A stretch of DNA of 64,000 nucleotides, from contig CM067550.1 of the NCBI GenBank assembly GCA_034509755.1, positions 16,919,001 through 16,983,000 on the forward strand, in the 5' to 3' direction. The notes beneath the pieces are model-generated. The model did no database searches. It was not told where the DNA came from and saw nothing but the letters and a program-made list of their open reading frames with translations. A program made the position numbers and the translations under genes. The stretch is from Anisodus tanguticus. Its lineage: Eukaryota; Streptophyta; Magnoliopsida; Solanales; Solanaceae. This document shows positions 10,761 through 22,860 of this stretch, piece after piece (position 1 is the first letter of the stretch; every line of letters begins with the position of its first letter).

Positions 10761-11357
10761 TTACATTTTGTTTACAAGTAAAGATAATCGTGTGACTCGA
10801 AAACACAAAAAAATAGCTTTACACTTGAGAAACTCCATCAACATGGTATTCGCAGCTACCCCATCACGTTCCTTTGAGCGATGCAACAAGCTCTTTTCTT
10901 TAATTTGCTACTGAACATTAAAACATTATTTAGAATATAGAATATGAAATTAGGAAAGCAACAAAAAAAAAAAGCATCTCGATAATATCTTTCCAAAAAT
11001 AAAGAAAAATAATTTTTAAAAGTCATGTAGGAATAAGTTGTACCTTAGTATTTGGACACAATTTCATCACAGACGTATCTCCAGCTATTTGCCTTAGCTT
11101 TCGAACAAGTACTAATTTTGTGATTTTATTTCTCTATACATCAAAATAGATCACGTAATTAGATAGAATAATAGGAACAATAAATTTCAGACTCACAAAA
11201 AATATAATAAGAAAAAATCACCTGAAAATCTTCATAGTATTTTGAGATCAAAACCATTCTTGAAGGATGTAAAACTTCGAAATCACACGCAATAAATCCG
11301 GAAACTTTATACGAGAAGCAGGCTTCAACTGATCCTTCTTGAGTTTTGAAGAATTAC
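10761..11357 (-). CDS. SRO (SIMILAR TO RCD-ONE) gene, 3' exons with RST domain
   Basis: These are the last three exons of the SRO gene whose 5' exons lie at 17774-19292, cut off by TE1. They are 11357-11222, 11133-11044 and 10907-10761 (stop TAA), with GT-AG borders. The first exon continues the last upstream exon in phase (L|GNSSKLKKDQLKPASR). Reading across gives IKFPDLLRVISK, then after a frame change LHPSRMVLISKYYEDFQ, then RNKITKLVLVRKLRQIAGD, which has the pattern of the RST domain (in RCD1/SRO proteins it binds transcription factors). Read as given, one T is missing in a T run near 11283, giving a stop soon after. The final exon encodes a basic 48-residue tail. The recognition is mine by pattern; the frame break makes the product uncertain. 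Confidence 0.7.
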
Positions 11358-11616
11358 CTAAGGAAATAAACAAAACAGAAATAACATTCTTAAATCTTGG
11401 TATAAAGCTTCATTAAATAATTAATTATAGTATAAAAAAGACTATAGATCTTTTTGTTTAATTTTTTCTTATTTTTTTTATGTGGGGTGTGCCATGCGTG
11501 GGCTGTAATGCAACGCCTAGGCAATGAGCGAAGACCCAGATAGCAAGCTATCTTTGCGGGCCTTCCCCCTTAAAAAATGAGTTAATATCATGTGCGTCGA
11601 TGACCCACATATCAAA
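11358..11616 (-). other. left remnant of the SRO intron
   Basis: Downstream part of the intron that carried the TE1 insertion point; it runs up to the acceptor at 11359-11358. 'tatta' at 11617-11621 is the TE1 target duplication. Confidence 0.6.
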
Positions 11617-11621
11617 TATTA

Positions 11622-12438
11622 TGTAGGTTATCAATTGGTGTCTGAAAGGTTAAACAAAACAAAAAACTGAGTCGAGAGATAACTCTCTGTCTTTAAGATA
11701 AAACAGCCCTGTATAGAGGCTTTTACGGTGTTGGACAATAGTCTCCTAAGATAAAACAACAACAACACAAAGCAAGTAAGGTTGATTCAGGCGAAGAAAA
11801 TGAATATTGACAGATTGCAAAGAGAGGAGAGGATTCTGTTTTGTTTTTCGTGTGTTTTTAAACTGAACAGTAATGTTCAATTTATAGGTGAAAAAGAGGG
11901 CGTTTCTGACTGTTGGAGTCAGATTAGTTGCAACGTTTGGTTATCTCCGAAACTTTCAGGATAAAAAATGTAAATAAAAAATATTTCAGGGACCAAAAAG
12001 AAAATTTTGGAAGACAGCCCACATCCCACAACTCGTGACCGAGACCGGGAGGCGGGCGGCGGCGCGCGTGTGGGGCTTAGCCCCGAACCCAAGCTCACCT
12101 AGGTCCTCCCTCTTCTTAACACATGGGTTTCCCCTTGGGGTCCCAAACCCTTACTCAAAACTAGAGTGTATATAGTGCTCAATCCTTCCATCTTCTACCT
12201 ATGTGGGAGATTTGTTATTTGGCCAAAATAATCCATCTATTCATGTCTCAAACACTTTACTCTGTGTACCAATATCTCTTTCATTTTTAACGAATTTGAC
12301 GATACTTGACACTAATATCATCTACTCATTTAGTAGATTAGGCATGTGCGAAGAAACAATATTTTTGACATGCGGGCCCACATGTATAAGTCACTAAATA
12401 CGGGAAAAACTCAATCCCACATAGTTAAATTTCCAACA
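11622..12438 (-). repeat. TE1 3' LTR (817 bp)
   Basis: Starts TGTTGGAAATTTAACTATG on the - strand at 12438. It contains a very GC-rich 'ggcgggcggcggcgcgcg' patch near 12050. About 165 bp around this patch (11933-12097) is absent from the 5' LTR. Confidence 0.85.
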
Positions 12439-13015
12439 ATCCCCTCTTGAAAGAGAATTGGTGCACACAATGTGTCAAAGTTTAGCAATCTTTCAACGGA
12501 AAGATATTGTATCAGGAAAGGTAGCTTTCAGCTTTGAACATTTCTTAGTCGATTACCATCAGATTTACTTACTGCTCGGTGAACGTGATATTTTGATCCG
12601 TCAATGTTTAGTGTAAACCAAGACAATGATATTAACACAATAACTCCATTTATTCATTTCTTCTTATAGTTTTGTCCATTATGGCCATGGACAACTCTTG
12701 GATTCTTAAGTGCGTATATTTGAAGCGGTCTGTCTTCACACTTAAATAAGTGATCTCCTATAAGGTATCCTGCTATACCCCACTCGCAAGTGTTAGGGAT
12801 CATTAAAAGTTTTAGAAACTTATCCTTTACCATTTATGTAGGTAGCACTTAATGTCTATCGCGAGAACATCCTTGGAATTATAAGAATAATAATCTGAAG
12901 TGCTCTTACTTCAAGTGAAGCGCTAAACTGAACCTCTATAGTTTAGTTTTCCCATTGAACCAAATTCTTGGGATCTCCAGTCAGTAAGGTTGGGTTACCA
13001 CCATAAAGATTCTTA

Positions 13016-16000
13016 TTATTTAGGTTTTAAGCCCACTCCCCTAGACATGCATAATATTTGATCTTTGGGTAGGCCTTTAGTTAATAGATCCGCTAAGTTA
13101 TCCTCTGATTTGACGTAATCAATGGAAATGACACCAGTAGTGATCAACTGCCTAATGGTCTTATGCCTCCGACGAATATGTCAAGACTTGCCGTTGTACA
13201 TATTACTTCGTGCCCTTCCTAAAGATTGGCTGTCACAGTGAATCATCACCTAAGGTACGAGTTTATCCCAACAAGGGATATCCTCTAAGAAGTCATGAAG
13301 CCATTCTGCTTCTTCTCCTGCTTTGTCCAAAGCGATAAATTCCGACTCCATCGTGGATCGGGCGATGCATGTTTGCTTAAAGAATTTCCAAAATACAGGC
13401 CCACCACCAATTGTAAAAATATATACACTGGTGAATTTTGTGTTCTTTATGTCCGATATCCAGTTTGCATCATTGTATCCTTCCAGTACATCTGTATATT
13501 TTGAATAGTGTAATCCGTAAGTCAGTGAATATTTCAGATATCGTAGTATCCAATTTAACGCCTTCCAGTGATCATTTCCAGGGTTACGAGTAAACCTAGC
13601 CAACTTATTGACTGGATAAACGATGTCGGGTCGGGTGCAGTTTGTAATGTACACTAAACTGCCAATGACCTGTGCATATCACTCATGGGATATGGGTGCA
13701 CCACTATTTTTATCAATTCTATGATTCATATCCATTGGTGACTTCATAGGGGAACTGTCAAATACATCAAATTTTCTCAAAACATCTTTAATGTAATGAG
13801 ATTGAGATAAGACCAGCCTGTCAGATGTCTTAGAAATCTTAATTCCTAAGATTACATCTGCAATACCCATATTTTTCATGTCAAGACATTTTTTTAACAT
13901 GTTCTTGGTTTTCAGGATCAAGTTTAGACTACTTCAGGTGATGAGCATGTCATCTACGTAAAGGCATATCATGACAAATGAGTCAGAGTTTCCTTTGATA
14001 TAGATACATTTATCACATTCATTTATGAAGAAACCTTTTGATAATAAAGTATTATCAAACTTTTCATGCCATTGTTTCGGGGCTTGTTTGAGTCCGTACA
14101 GAGACTTAACAAGTCGACATACTTTATTTTCTTGTCCTGGAACCAGATACCCCTCGAGTTGTTCCATGCATATTTCCTCTTCCAACTCTCCATGTAGGAA
14201 GGCTGTCTTAACATCCATTTGATGTATCTCAAGGTCACGCAAAGCTGCAATGGCTATGAATACCCTTATGGACGTTAATCTAGACATAAAAGAGTATGTG
14301 TTGAAGTAATCGAGGCCTTCATTTTGTATGTAGCATTTGACTACTAATCTGTCCTTATACTTGTCAATAGTTCCATCTGCTTTGTACTTTCTTTTGAGTA
14401 CCAACTTACAACCCAAAGGTTTGCTTCCCGAAGGAAGATCAACCATTTCCCAAGTATGGTTTTGCATGATGGAATCTATTTCACTTTCTATAGCTTCTTT
14501 CCAAAGAGGTGCTTCTGGAGTTGACAATGCTTCCTTAATTGTCCTCGGTTCATTTTCAACCATATAGGTTAGAAAATCTGGACCAAAGGTTTGGTCATTT
14601 TTGGCCCTTTTGCTCCGGCTTGGTTCAATGTCTGGAACCCCTAAGTTCTGTAGATCTGGAACATTAAGTTCCAGATAGTCAGTAACTTCTGAGTCTAGTT
14701 GACTTTGAGCGTTTTGTTCATAGCTTCGTTTGTGCAAAATTATTTCTTTTTCCTTTCGAGAAAAGATTTGTTCAATGAATTCAGTATTCCTTGATTCCAT
14801 GATCGTACCCTCGCGGATATCAGGTATCTCCGACTTATACACTAAGAAGCGATAAACACTACTGTTATTTGCATATCCGATGAATAAACAATCTACAGTC
14901 TTAGGTCCAATTTTGACCTGTTTTGGTTTAGGTACTTCGACCTTTGCCAAACAGCCCCACACTTTCAAATATTTGTAAGTGAGTTTCTTTCCTTTCCATG
15001 ATTCATATGGAGTTTTATCCTTACGCTTATGCGAAACTCTATTGAGAATTGTATTAGCGGTAAGAATCGCTTCGCCCCACATGTTTTGAGCTAAACCGAA
15101 ATTGATAAGTAAAGCATTCACATTTCCTTTAACGTACGGTTTATGCGCTCGGCAATACCGTTAGACTGAGGCGAGTAAGGAGCGGTCATTTGATGAACAA
15201 TGCCGAATTGAACACAATATTCTTCAAATGGTGCTACGTATTATCCCCATCTATCACTACGAATTGCCTTGATCCGTAGGTTTAGTTGATTTTCAACTTC
15301 TGCTTTGTAACGTTTAAATGCTTCAAACATTTCACTTTACTTTTCAACAAGAAAACATAACAATACCTTGTACTATCATCAATGAAAGTCACAAAGTACT
15401 TGTTCCCCCCTCTAGTTTGCACAAACTTTAAATCACATATGTCGGTGTGAATAAGATCTAGATGAGCGATGTTTCTTTCGACTGAATGAAAAGATGATTT
15501 GGTTAATTTTGCCTCTACGCATACCTCACATTTATATTGAGGGTTTATGTCGAAGGAAGGCAACAATTCCAACTTTACTAACTTTTGAATGGATTTGTAG
15601 TTAACATGTCATAATCTATGATGCCATAAATTCGAGGATTCAAGCAAGTAGGTAGAAGGCATTATTTCATTAGATGAACGGATTACAGACATAATATTTA
15701 TTTTGAAGAGGCCGTCACACGCGAAGCCCCTTCCTACAAATATACCATTCTTAGTTATTACAAATTTGTTGGACTAAAAAACTAGTCTAAAGCCAGTCTT
15801 GACCAACAATGGCCCTGAAACCATGTTCTTGCGGATGTTAGGGACGTGCATCACTTTCTTCAGAGTAAGCTCTTTGCTTGAAGTCATTTTGAGGACCACC
15901 TTTCCAACCCCTTACACTTCAGAGGTAGCGTCGTTGCTTATGAACAACTTTTTGCCCGTGATTGGGGCGTAAGAAGAGAATGTACTCTTGTCAAAGCAGA

Positions 16001-17062
16001 TGTGACGGGTTGCACCCGTGTCTATCCACCATTGCCTTGGATTCTCCACCAAATTTTCCTCCAGCACTACAACCGAGAAATTCATAATTATGTCGTCAAG
16101 GTTCAAAGGACCACCCTCATATTTTACAACGTTATCGTTGACCTTGCCTTTGTTCTTGGCCTTTTCCTTCTGCTCTCGCTTCAATTTGCGGCACTCTTTG
16201 ATCATATGGCCAGGCTTTTCACAGTGATGACAGTTTCCTTTGAACTTCTCTATCGTTTGGCTTTTGTCGTCTCCCTGGTACTTGCGCTTTCTGTTAGTGT
16301 TTCCCTTCGAATTAACCAGATTCTCCTTTGCCTCCGCTGGCTGATTTCCCTTAGATATAGCCCTTTTATTGTCCTCTTGTATTTGTAATTTGACAATAAG
16401 ATCTTCAAACCCCATTTTTTTGTCTTTAGTTTGAGATAACTCATGAACTCGTTCCATGAGGGAGGCAATTTCTCAATCAAAGATGCAACCAGAAATTGCT
16501 CATTTGGCTTCATTCCTTCCAAATCCAGATGATGAAGAATTATTTGAAACTCCAGGATTTGGGACATCACTAATTTACCATCCATCATTTGAAATTTCAG
16601 AAACTTTCCAACGATGAATTTTTTAGTACCCGCATCCTGTGCGCTGTACTTTTTGTCGAGTTTTTCCCACAACTCATTTGCCGTCTTCACGGTGCAATAC
16701 ACAATATAAAGTGTATCCGACAAACCGTTCAAAATGCAGTTTTTGCACATGAAATCACTATGATTCCAGGCATCCAGTGTTAACTTCAAGGCATTTGTGA
16801 CCTGGATAAGTTCGCCCACTTCAGTTGTTGTGTTAGACTGAGTGTCTATTGCATCCCCACCAGAAGGAGGATCTTCTGTCAGAAAACGTGAAAGGTTCAA
16901 CGTAGTAAGATAGAATAACATTTTTTGTTGCCATCTCTTGAAATTGGTACCTAGAAACTTTTCTGGGCATTCTCCTTGGAAACTGGCAGGAGCAAGGACA
17001 ACAACATTCCCTTGAGTGGCAGCACCAGAACCAGAACCAGAAGAAAGGTTTAAAACAGACAT
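13016..17062 (-). pseudogene. TE1 gag-pol polyprotein, frame-disrupted
   Basis: Gag starts at 17062 (MSVLNLSSGSGSG) with a UBN2-type copia gag. A zinc knuckle CHHCEKPGHMIKEC and protease WWIDTGATRHIC lie in the 16457-15912 frame. Integrase follows: CEVCVEAK and IHTDICD..FVTFIDDSTRYCYVF at 15572-15282, and the second part from 15121. RT is in the same long frame (LPSGSKPLGCKLVLKRKYK, DVKTAFLHGELEEEI, KSLYGLKQAPKQWH, CLYVDDMLIT), ending at 13934. RNase H follows at 13654-13250, then after an in-frame TAG continues (VMIHCDSQS, DNLADLLTKGLPK) to a stop at 13016. Breaks between these frames make it a pseudogene. Confidence 0.9.
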
Positions 17063-17097
17063 CTTTCAAACATTTAGAAAATTTTATCTTAAACTAT

Positions 17098-17717
17098 ATG
17101 TTATCAATTGGTGCCAGAAAGGTTAAACAGAACAAAAAGTTGAGTCGAGAGATGGTTCTCTGTCTTTAAGACAAAATTGCCCTGTATAGATGCTTTTACG
17201 GTGTTGGACAATAGTTTTCTAAGATAAAACAACAACAACCAACAATACAAAGAAAGTAAGGTTGATTCTGGCGAAGAAAATGAATATTGACAGATTGCAA
17301 ATAGAGGAGAGGAGAGGATTCTGTTATATTTTTTCGTGTGTTTTTAAACTGAACAGTAATGTTCAATTTATAGGTGAAGAAGAGGGTGTCTCTGACTGTT
17401 GAAGTCAGATTAGTTGCATCTAGGTCCTCCCTCTTCTAAATACATGGGGTCCCAAACCCTTACTAAAAACTAAAGTTTATATAGTATTCAATCCTTCCAT
17501 CTTCTACCTATGTGGGAGATTTGTTATTTGGCCAAAACAATCCATCTATGCATGTCTCAAACACTTTACACTTTACACAATACTTGACACTAATATCATC
17601 TACTCATTTAGTAGATTAGGCATGTGCGAAGAAACGATGTGTACGACATGCGGGGCCCACGTGTTTAAGTCACTAAAGATGGAAAAAACGCAATCCCACG
17701 TAGTTAAATTTCCAACA
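17098..17717 (-). repeat. TE1 5' LTR (620 bp)
   Basis: Begins TGTTGGAAATTTAACTACG at 17717 on the - strand and ends at 17098. It is about 200 bp shorter than its partner, mainly through loss of the GC-rich segment between 'gattagttgca' and 'ctaggtcctccc'. Confidence 0.85.
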
Positions 17718-17773
17718 TATTACACCGCTAATAACAGATGAAAGGTATAAAGTATAGATCTTGGATTGCTTAC

Positions 17774-19292
17774 CTAATAAAAAATTTGGACCCTTGAAAG
17801 TTACTAGAAAGTTAGGAAAAATATGAGAATTCATGTAGGAACCCCAAATTATGCATCTTTTAGGAGCCAAATAATTGTCAACCCCAAAGTCAAAGTCTTC
17901 AGAAATTGGCTGAAATTGTGTGGATCCAGCATGAATTACTTCGGTGTTCCCTAAGATTACTCGGCAAAGTAACATATGCCTTAATCCATTCTCATCTTCT
18001 ACTGTACCCTTCAACCAAACAAAAAAAAAACAAATTAATTAATTAGTTAATAAATTTTAAAACGTTTGAAGTAATTAAATGACTAATTCAATGTTCATAT
18101 TTATGTAAAGACAGGTCTAAAAATCTATCATTAACGAATTATGGCACGTATTGAAAGTATTCTTAAAATTTCTGGTTCTAAACATGTAATAATGACATTT
18201 TTTATACCTATTAAGGCATGCCATTGAAGATAAATTGAAAAGTTTAATATTAAAGGAGAGCCTTGAAGCAACAGTAAAGTTGTCTTCCTGTGATATATAG
18301 GTCACATGTTCAAGCCATAGAAAACAGTCTTTTAGAAAATGTGAGATGCTTTGAGCCGGGCTGCCGTCTTTTCTTTAATATCAAAGAATCTTCAAATATA
18401 AAAAGATCTTTTTTATACAGATTTAGAACGAAGAAATGTGACATAAAATGGAACAAAGTAGTAAACGGTTACGTTTATGTTTAATTGCTTACCCATCGAC
18501 ATTGGCAGGATAAAGATGAACCCCAATGCCAAAACAATCTCCTGATTTTGGTTCCATAGTTGTAGAAAATCCATGAGAAATAATGTTACAAATTTCATCT
18601 TTGGAAGAACCAAACCAAGCATATTTAATATTGGCATTTCCACCGCATTTCTTGTGCATCGCTTCAGAGTAGATACGAAAAGCTTCCAATCTGGATTGCC
18701 CTAATATATTTGAACATGAATACTTGTGTATCCCTAAAACTTCAATTTCCTTAGCTAATTGCCCCATTCCACTTTAAAACCTGCCTTAATTAGATCATGC
18801 TCTTTGTCACGTTCTTCTAGTTTGATCATCCCATTTCTCTTGAACAACCTGAAGAGATGGAGGATGTATATATCATCAACCAATTCAAATCAAATAAATA
18901 TTTTTGATATGTACAACAACAACAATAACATATTCAATACAATTCCACAATGGGATCAGGGGATGGTAGGGTGTATACAACAATAACAAGCAGGTCAAAT
19001 AGGAAAAAGGAAACAATAACTAGAGATACAACAAAACAATATGCTAAGTGGAGAACAAGACACAATAAATAATAAATACTACAATTTTAAAAAACTACTA
19101 AATTTGAACACATAATCTCAAAAAATGTAACGAGCTTTATATATCATTAAGTTAAAATTTTGAATTCGTCTTTGACCTGAAATGATTATCGAATGATGGA
19201 CAAGAAGACTCGGCTTCGGAATCGGAAGAAAATGACATGTTTTGCTTCTCTATTGTCATGGAAACTAGTTCATCTTCTATTAGTTGCTCCAT
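17774..19292 (-). CDS. SRO (SIMILAR TO RCD-ONE) gene, 5' exons with PARP-like domain
   Basis: Exon 1 is 19292-19177 (MEQLIEDELVSMTIEK, then an acidic serine-rich stretch), exon 2 is 18848-18493 and exon 3 is about 18008-17774. Exon 2 encodes HDLIKAGF, then GQLAKEIEVLGIHKYS, ARLEAFRIYSEAMHKKCGGN-like and IKYAWFGSSKDEICNIISHGF. Exon 3 has GLRHMLLCRVILGNTEVI and FDFGVDNYLAPKRCIIW. This is the PARP-like fold of plant SRO proteins, which generally lack the PARP H-Y-E triad and act as stress and developmental regulators. Breaks: one A is missing near 18766 (frame shifts into TAG after VEWGN), and no simple exon 2/3 splice keeps frame unless a weak GT at 18501 is used. TE1 interrupts the following intron. 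It could be a recent pseudogene or a real gene with assembly errors in homopolymers. Confidence 0.75.
18912..18985 (-). repeat. SINE 3' fragment in SRO intron 1
   Basis: (caa)n at 18912-18925, then 'catattcaatacaattccacaa.ggg' and 'ggggatggtagggtgtata'. This matches the 3' end of the (TTG)n-tailed Solanaceae SINE, antisense to the + strand, and is 5'-truncated. Confidence 0.6.
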
Positions 19293-19338
19293 ATCTAATT
19301 AAGACTAATAAAATAGAAGAGTGAATTTAGATAAATAG

Positions 19339-19701
19339 TGTTAAACAAATCAATATACCCGTGATATACACCCAATATACATAAGTGTATATCACGGGCA
19401 AATGATCTTGACAGTGGACTTCAGCCCATCTCGGCAGTGGCTTCAGCACATCTCGGGAAGTGGCTTCAGCCCATCACGGGCAGAAGCAGTGTAGTATATT
19501 TGGAATGTATATTGTTGGTATATTGTAGTGTAAAGGTTACCTTAATTAGTCTTGTATACTTACCATAATTGTATAGTTAGAATTATGGTAGAATAAGGTT
19601 TTAGGAATAGAATAGGAATAGGATTCTCCTATTATGGAAATATGTAACTTGTATATATACCTTTCAATTAATGAAAATAATCAAGAGGATTATTTCTTTC
19701 A
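19339..19701 (+). repeat. TE2 5' LTR
   Basis: TGTTAAAC...TTTCA. Near the start is a perfect inverted repeat CCCGTGATATACAC / GTGTATATCACGGG (19359-19399). It is followed by three degenerate copies of 'agtggcttcagcccatctcggg'. A TATA-like TTGTATATATACC lies near 19650. Confidence 0.85.
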
Positions 19702-19854
19702 TGGTATCAAAAGTCTAGGTCAAACAAAATTTTCTCTCTCAAACTTTGTTCATCCTCTCGGCCGAGACCCCCCCCCCCTCGGGTTTACCAAAATTGTTCT
19801 TCCGCTCTCAAAATCTTTCTTACAAATTCCTCTTTCACCTCTTGTTCTTTCGTT

Positions 19855-22800
19855 ATGTCTACGTCAAAGAACACGTTTCACCCTGCCCTTGTTGTTTCTA
19901 ACATCAAGAATCATATCCCATTAATTCTTGAAATAGAAAACGTCTAATACGCGACGTAGGCCGAGTTATTCAAAATTCACGCTCGTTCGCATCAAGTCAT
20001 CCATCACATCATCCCCGCGACTCTTGATGATACAGAGGTGCCTAAACGCGAGGATGATCCTAAATTATTCTACTATCTCTATTGACCTATTGCAGACGAT
20101 TATCGAGTCAGACGCTACGGCGATGGTCGCATGGGATAGACTGCGTGACATATTCCAGGATAATTAAAATTCCAGAGTTGTTACTCTTGAACAGGATTTT
20201 TCCCACGTCAACATGGAAAATTTCCCGAACGTTTCAGCATATTGCAAAAAGTTGAAGGAATTGGCGGACCAACTCTGCAACGTTGGTGTGCTAGTTAGTG
20301 AAGATCGTCTTGTTTTACAGATGGTTGCTGGCCTATCCGAGGCCTATAGTGGCGTTGGAACTCTTATTCGTCAAAGTAATCCTCTTCTAAGGTTCTATCA
20401 AGCCCACTCCATGCTTACCTTGGAAGAAGCCGGTTTGGCTAAAAAGGCGGCTACTAATACTAGTCTCGTGGTGATGATGACTTCCTCCCCTAGTCCTCAA
20501 AATTTTGGTAACAATTCTAACCAAAACCGATCACAAGGGGGCAACAAAAATGGCCGAAAAAATAATGGGAAAAATCGAGGGGGCAAACGCGGCGGCTCCG
20601 GCGGCAGTCACGGTGGACAAAGCAATGGCAGTGGACCCCATCCAGGTTATAGTGGGCCACCGACCCACTGGTCTCAGCCTTGGGCCTCTGGGCCGTGGGC
20701 TTGGACCAGTGGATAGTGGCCCTACGGCCCACCTCTGCAGCACATTCCAGCGACTGGCCAGTGGGCCTTCCAGCAGCCCCAACGGCCCATTGCCCACTGG
20801 CCCAGTATGCCCAACTCCAGTAGTTACAGCCCAGTTCAGCCCAGGTCTAGAATTCTTGGGCATCGGCCTCCGCAAGCTCACCATGCAGCAGACCCCATTC
20901 AGACCGATATCGAGGTGCACACATTGGGTTTGACTCAACCAGACCCAAATTGGTATATGGACACCGGTGCCACTACCCACATGATATCTGATTAAGGTAC
21001 TCTCTCATCTTATTCCAGTTTGAGCAACCCTCGGGGTATAATTATTGGTAATGGCAACTCTATTCCAATTCAGGGTTATGGTCAGAAAACGTTGTTTCCC
21101 CCCAATCCACCCCTTATCTTGAAAAATACTTTACATGCCCCCAAATTGATTAAAAACTTAGTGTCTGTCCGAAAGTTCACCACTGACAATTCTGTTTCTG
21201 TTGAATTTGATCCTTTTGGTTTCTCTGTGAAGGATTTCAAGACGAGGAGTCCTCTCATGAGGTGTGATAGTAGGGGAGATCTTTATCCTATCACTCCCGG
21301 TTTCAGTCCATTGAGTCAAGTCTTTCCATCAGCCTTTGCAACCATTTCTCCTTCCTTGTGGTATGCTCGCCTTGGTCATCCGGGATCCTCTATTTTGTCC
21401 ATTTTAGATAAAAATAGTTTTATTTTTTGTAAGGGTACGAGTCGTACTCCACTTTGTCAATCATGTTCGTTAGGAAAAATTGTTAAGTTGCCATTTGTAG
21501 ACTCAAATTCTCATACTTCAATGCCATTTGATATTATTCATAGCGACCTATGGACGTCTCCTATTCTAAGTTCATTGGGTCATCGGTATTATGTTCTCTT
21601 TTTGGATGATTATTTTAAATTTTTGTGGACGTTTCAAATTGCAAATAAATCTCAAGTGTTTTCCATCTTCATAAAATTTAGAGCATTCATTAGAACACAA
21701 TTCAAAAGAGAAATAAAAAATATTAAGTGTGATAATGGAAAAGAGTATGACAATAGGGTGTTTCGGGAGTTCTGTGCTAATAATGGGATCAATTTTCATT
21801 TTTCTTGTCCTCATACGTCTTCACAAAATGGGAAAGTCAAACGCAAAATTCGTTCTATAAATAACATTGTCCGCACTCTCTTAATTCATGCTTTCGTACC
21901 CCCATATTTTTGGCATCATGCTCTTCAAATGACGACATATCTCCTTAACATAATTTCTTCCAAAGGACTGACATATTCTTCCCCCCTCCAAATTTTATAT
22001 AATAAGAATCCTTCTTATTCTCATTTTTGGGTGCTTGTGTTATCCGTTATTCCCGTCCACCACAATTAACAAACTTCAGGCCCGGTCCACTCTGTGTGTG
22101 TTTTTGGGTTATCCGTCTAATCATCGTGGTTATAAATGCTTTGATTTATCCTCCAAGAAAATCATCATTAATCGCCATGTAATTTTTGATGAAACTCAAT
22201 TTCCCTTTACTAAAGTTCATACTCCCGAGCCTAGTTCGTATAACAACAGGTGTGTTTATTCATGTATGATCCCAGAGTTGAGCACATGAATGCAATCAAA
22301 CGCATCATTCGGTATATTTAGGGTACACTGGACTATGATTTGCATTTGTATCCTTCATCGACATCCACACTTGTCTCATACACAGATGCGGATTAGGGTG
22401 GTTGTCCGGACACAAGATGGTCTACGTCTGGTTATTGTATGTTCCTTGACAACAACTTGATCTCCTGGTCTGCGAAGCATCAGGCGACTCTATCCCGCTC
22501 AAGTGCCGAGGCAGAATATCGAGGGGTAGCTAATGTGGTCTCAGAATCATGTTGGTTACGTAACTTGCTTTTAGAGCTTCATTGTCCCATTCAGAAGGCG
22601 ACCTTAGTGTATTTTGATAATATTAGTGCCATCTACCTGTCAGGTAATCCGGTTCAGCACCAACGCACTAAGTATATCGAGATAGACATTCACTCTGTCC
22701 GTGAAAAGGTTGCTCGGGGACAGGTACGCATATGTCATGTCCCATCAAGATATCAAGTTGCAGACATCTTTACAAAGGGTCTTCCCTCGGTACTCTTTGA

Positions 22801-22860
22801 AGATTTTAGGGACAGTCTCAGCATTCGAAGACCGCCCGCTATGACTGCGGGTGTGCGTTA
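19855..22860 (+). pseudogene. TE2 gag-protease-integrase-RNase H, RT deleted
   Basis: Gag begins at 19855 (MSTSKNTFHPALVVSNIKN) and has early stops. The 20213-20716 frame carries the rest of gag, ending in a Gly/Asn/Arg-rich tail (GGNKNGRKNNGKNRGGKRGG) instead of a zinc knuckle. Protease motif WYMDTGATTHMISD lies near 20950. Integrase at 21020-22069 has WYARLGHPGSS, C..C (LCQSCSLGK), HSDLWTSP, LFLDDY, CDNGKEYDN and SSQNGKVKRK. After 22235 the sequence enters RNase H: SRSSAEAEYRGVANVV, YFDNISAIYLSGNPVQHQRTK and DIFTKGLPS, ending at 22860. Stops and the roughly 1 kb deletion rule out autonomy. Confidence 0.85.

Larger units (their letters stand above)
11617..17722 (-). mobile_element. TE1: Ty1/copia LTR retrotransposon, full-length but decayed
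   Basis: The element proper is 11622-17717, flanked by a perfect 5-bp duplication tatta (11617-11621 and 17718-17722). Internal order on the - strand is 5' LTR, gag, protease, integrase, RT, RNase H, purine-rich tract (aagaggggat at 12439-12448), 3' LTR; integrase before RT is diagnostic of Ty1/copia. It is inserted within an intron of the SRO gene in the same orientation. A canonical TGGTATCAGAGC primer site is not visible just inside the 5' LTR. Multiple frameshifts make it non-autonomous now. Confidence 0.9.

Noticed and set aside
16002..16388. 128-codon + strand ORF opposite TE1 gag
   Set aside because: Mirror frame of the conserved gag/zinc-knuckle coding on the - strand.
17068..17097. 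A standard tRNA-Met primer site next to the TE1 5' LTR
   Set aside because: No TGGTATCAGAGC-like sequence is present there; the region conserved in both LTRs continues past the only TGG nearby, so no primer site is annotated.
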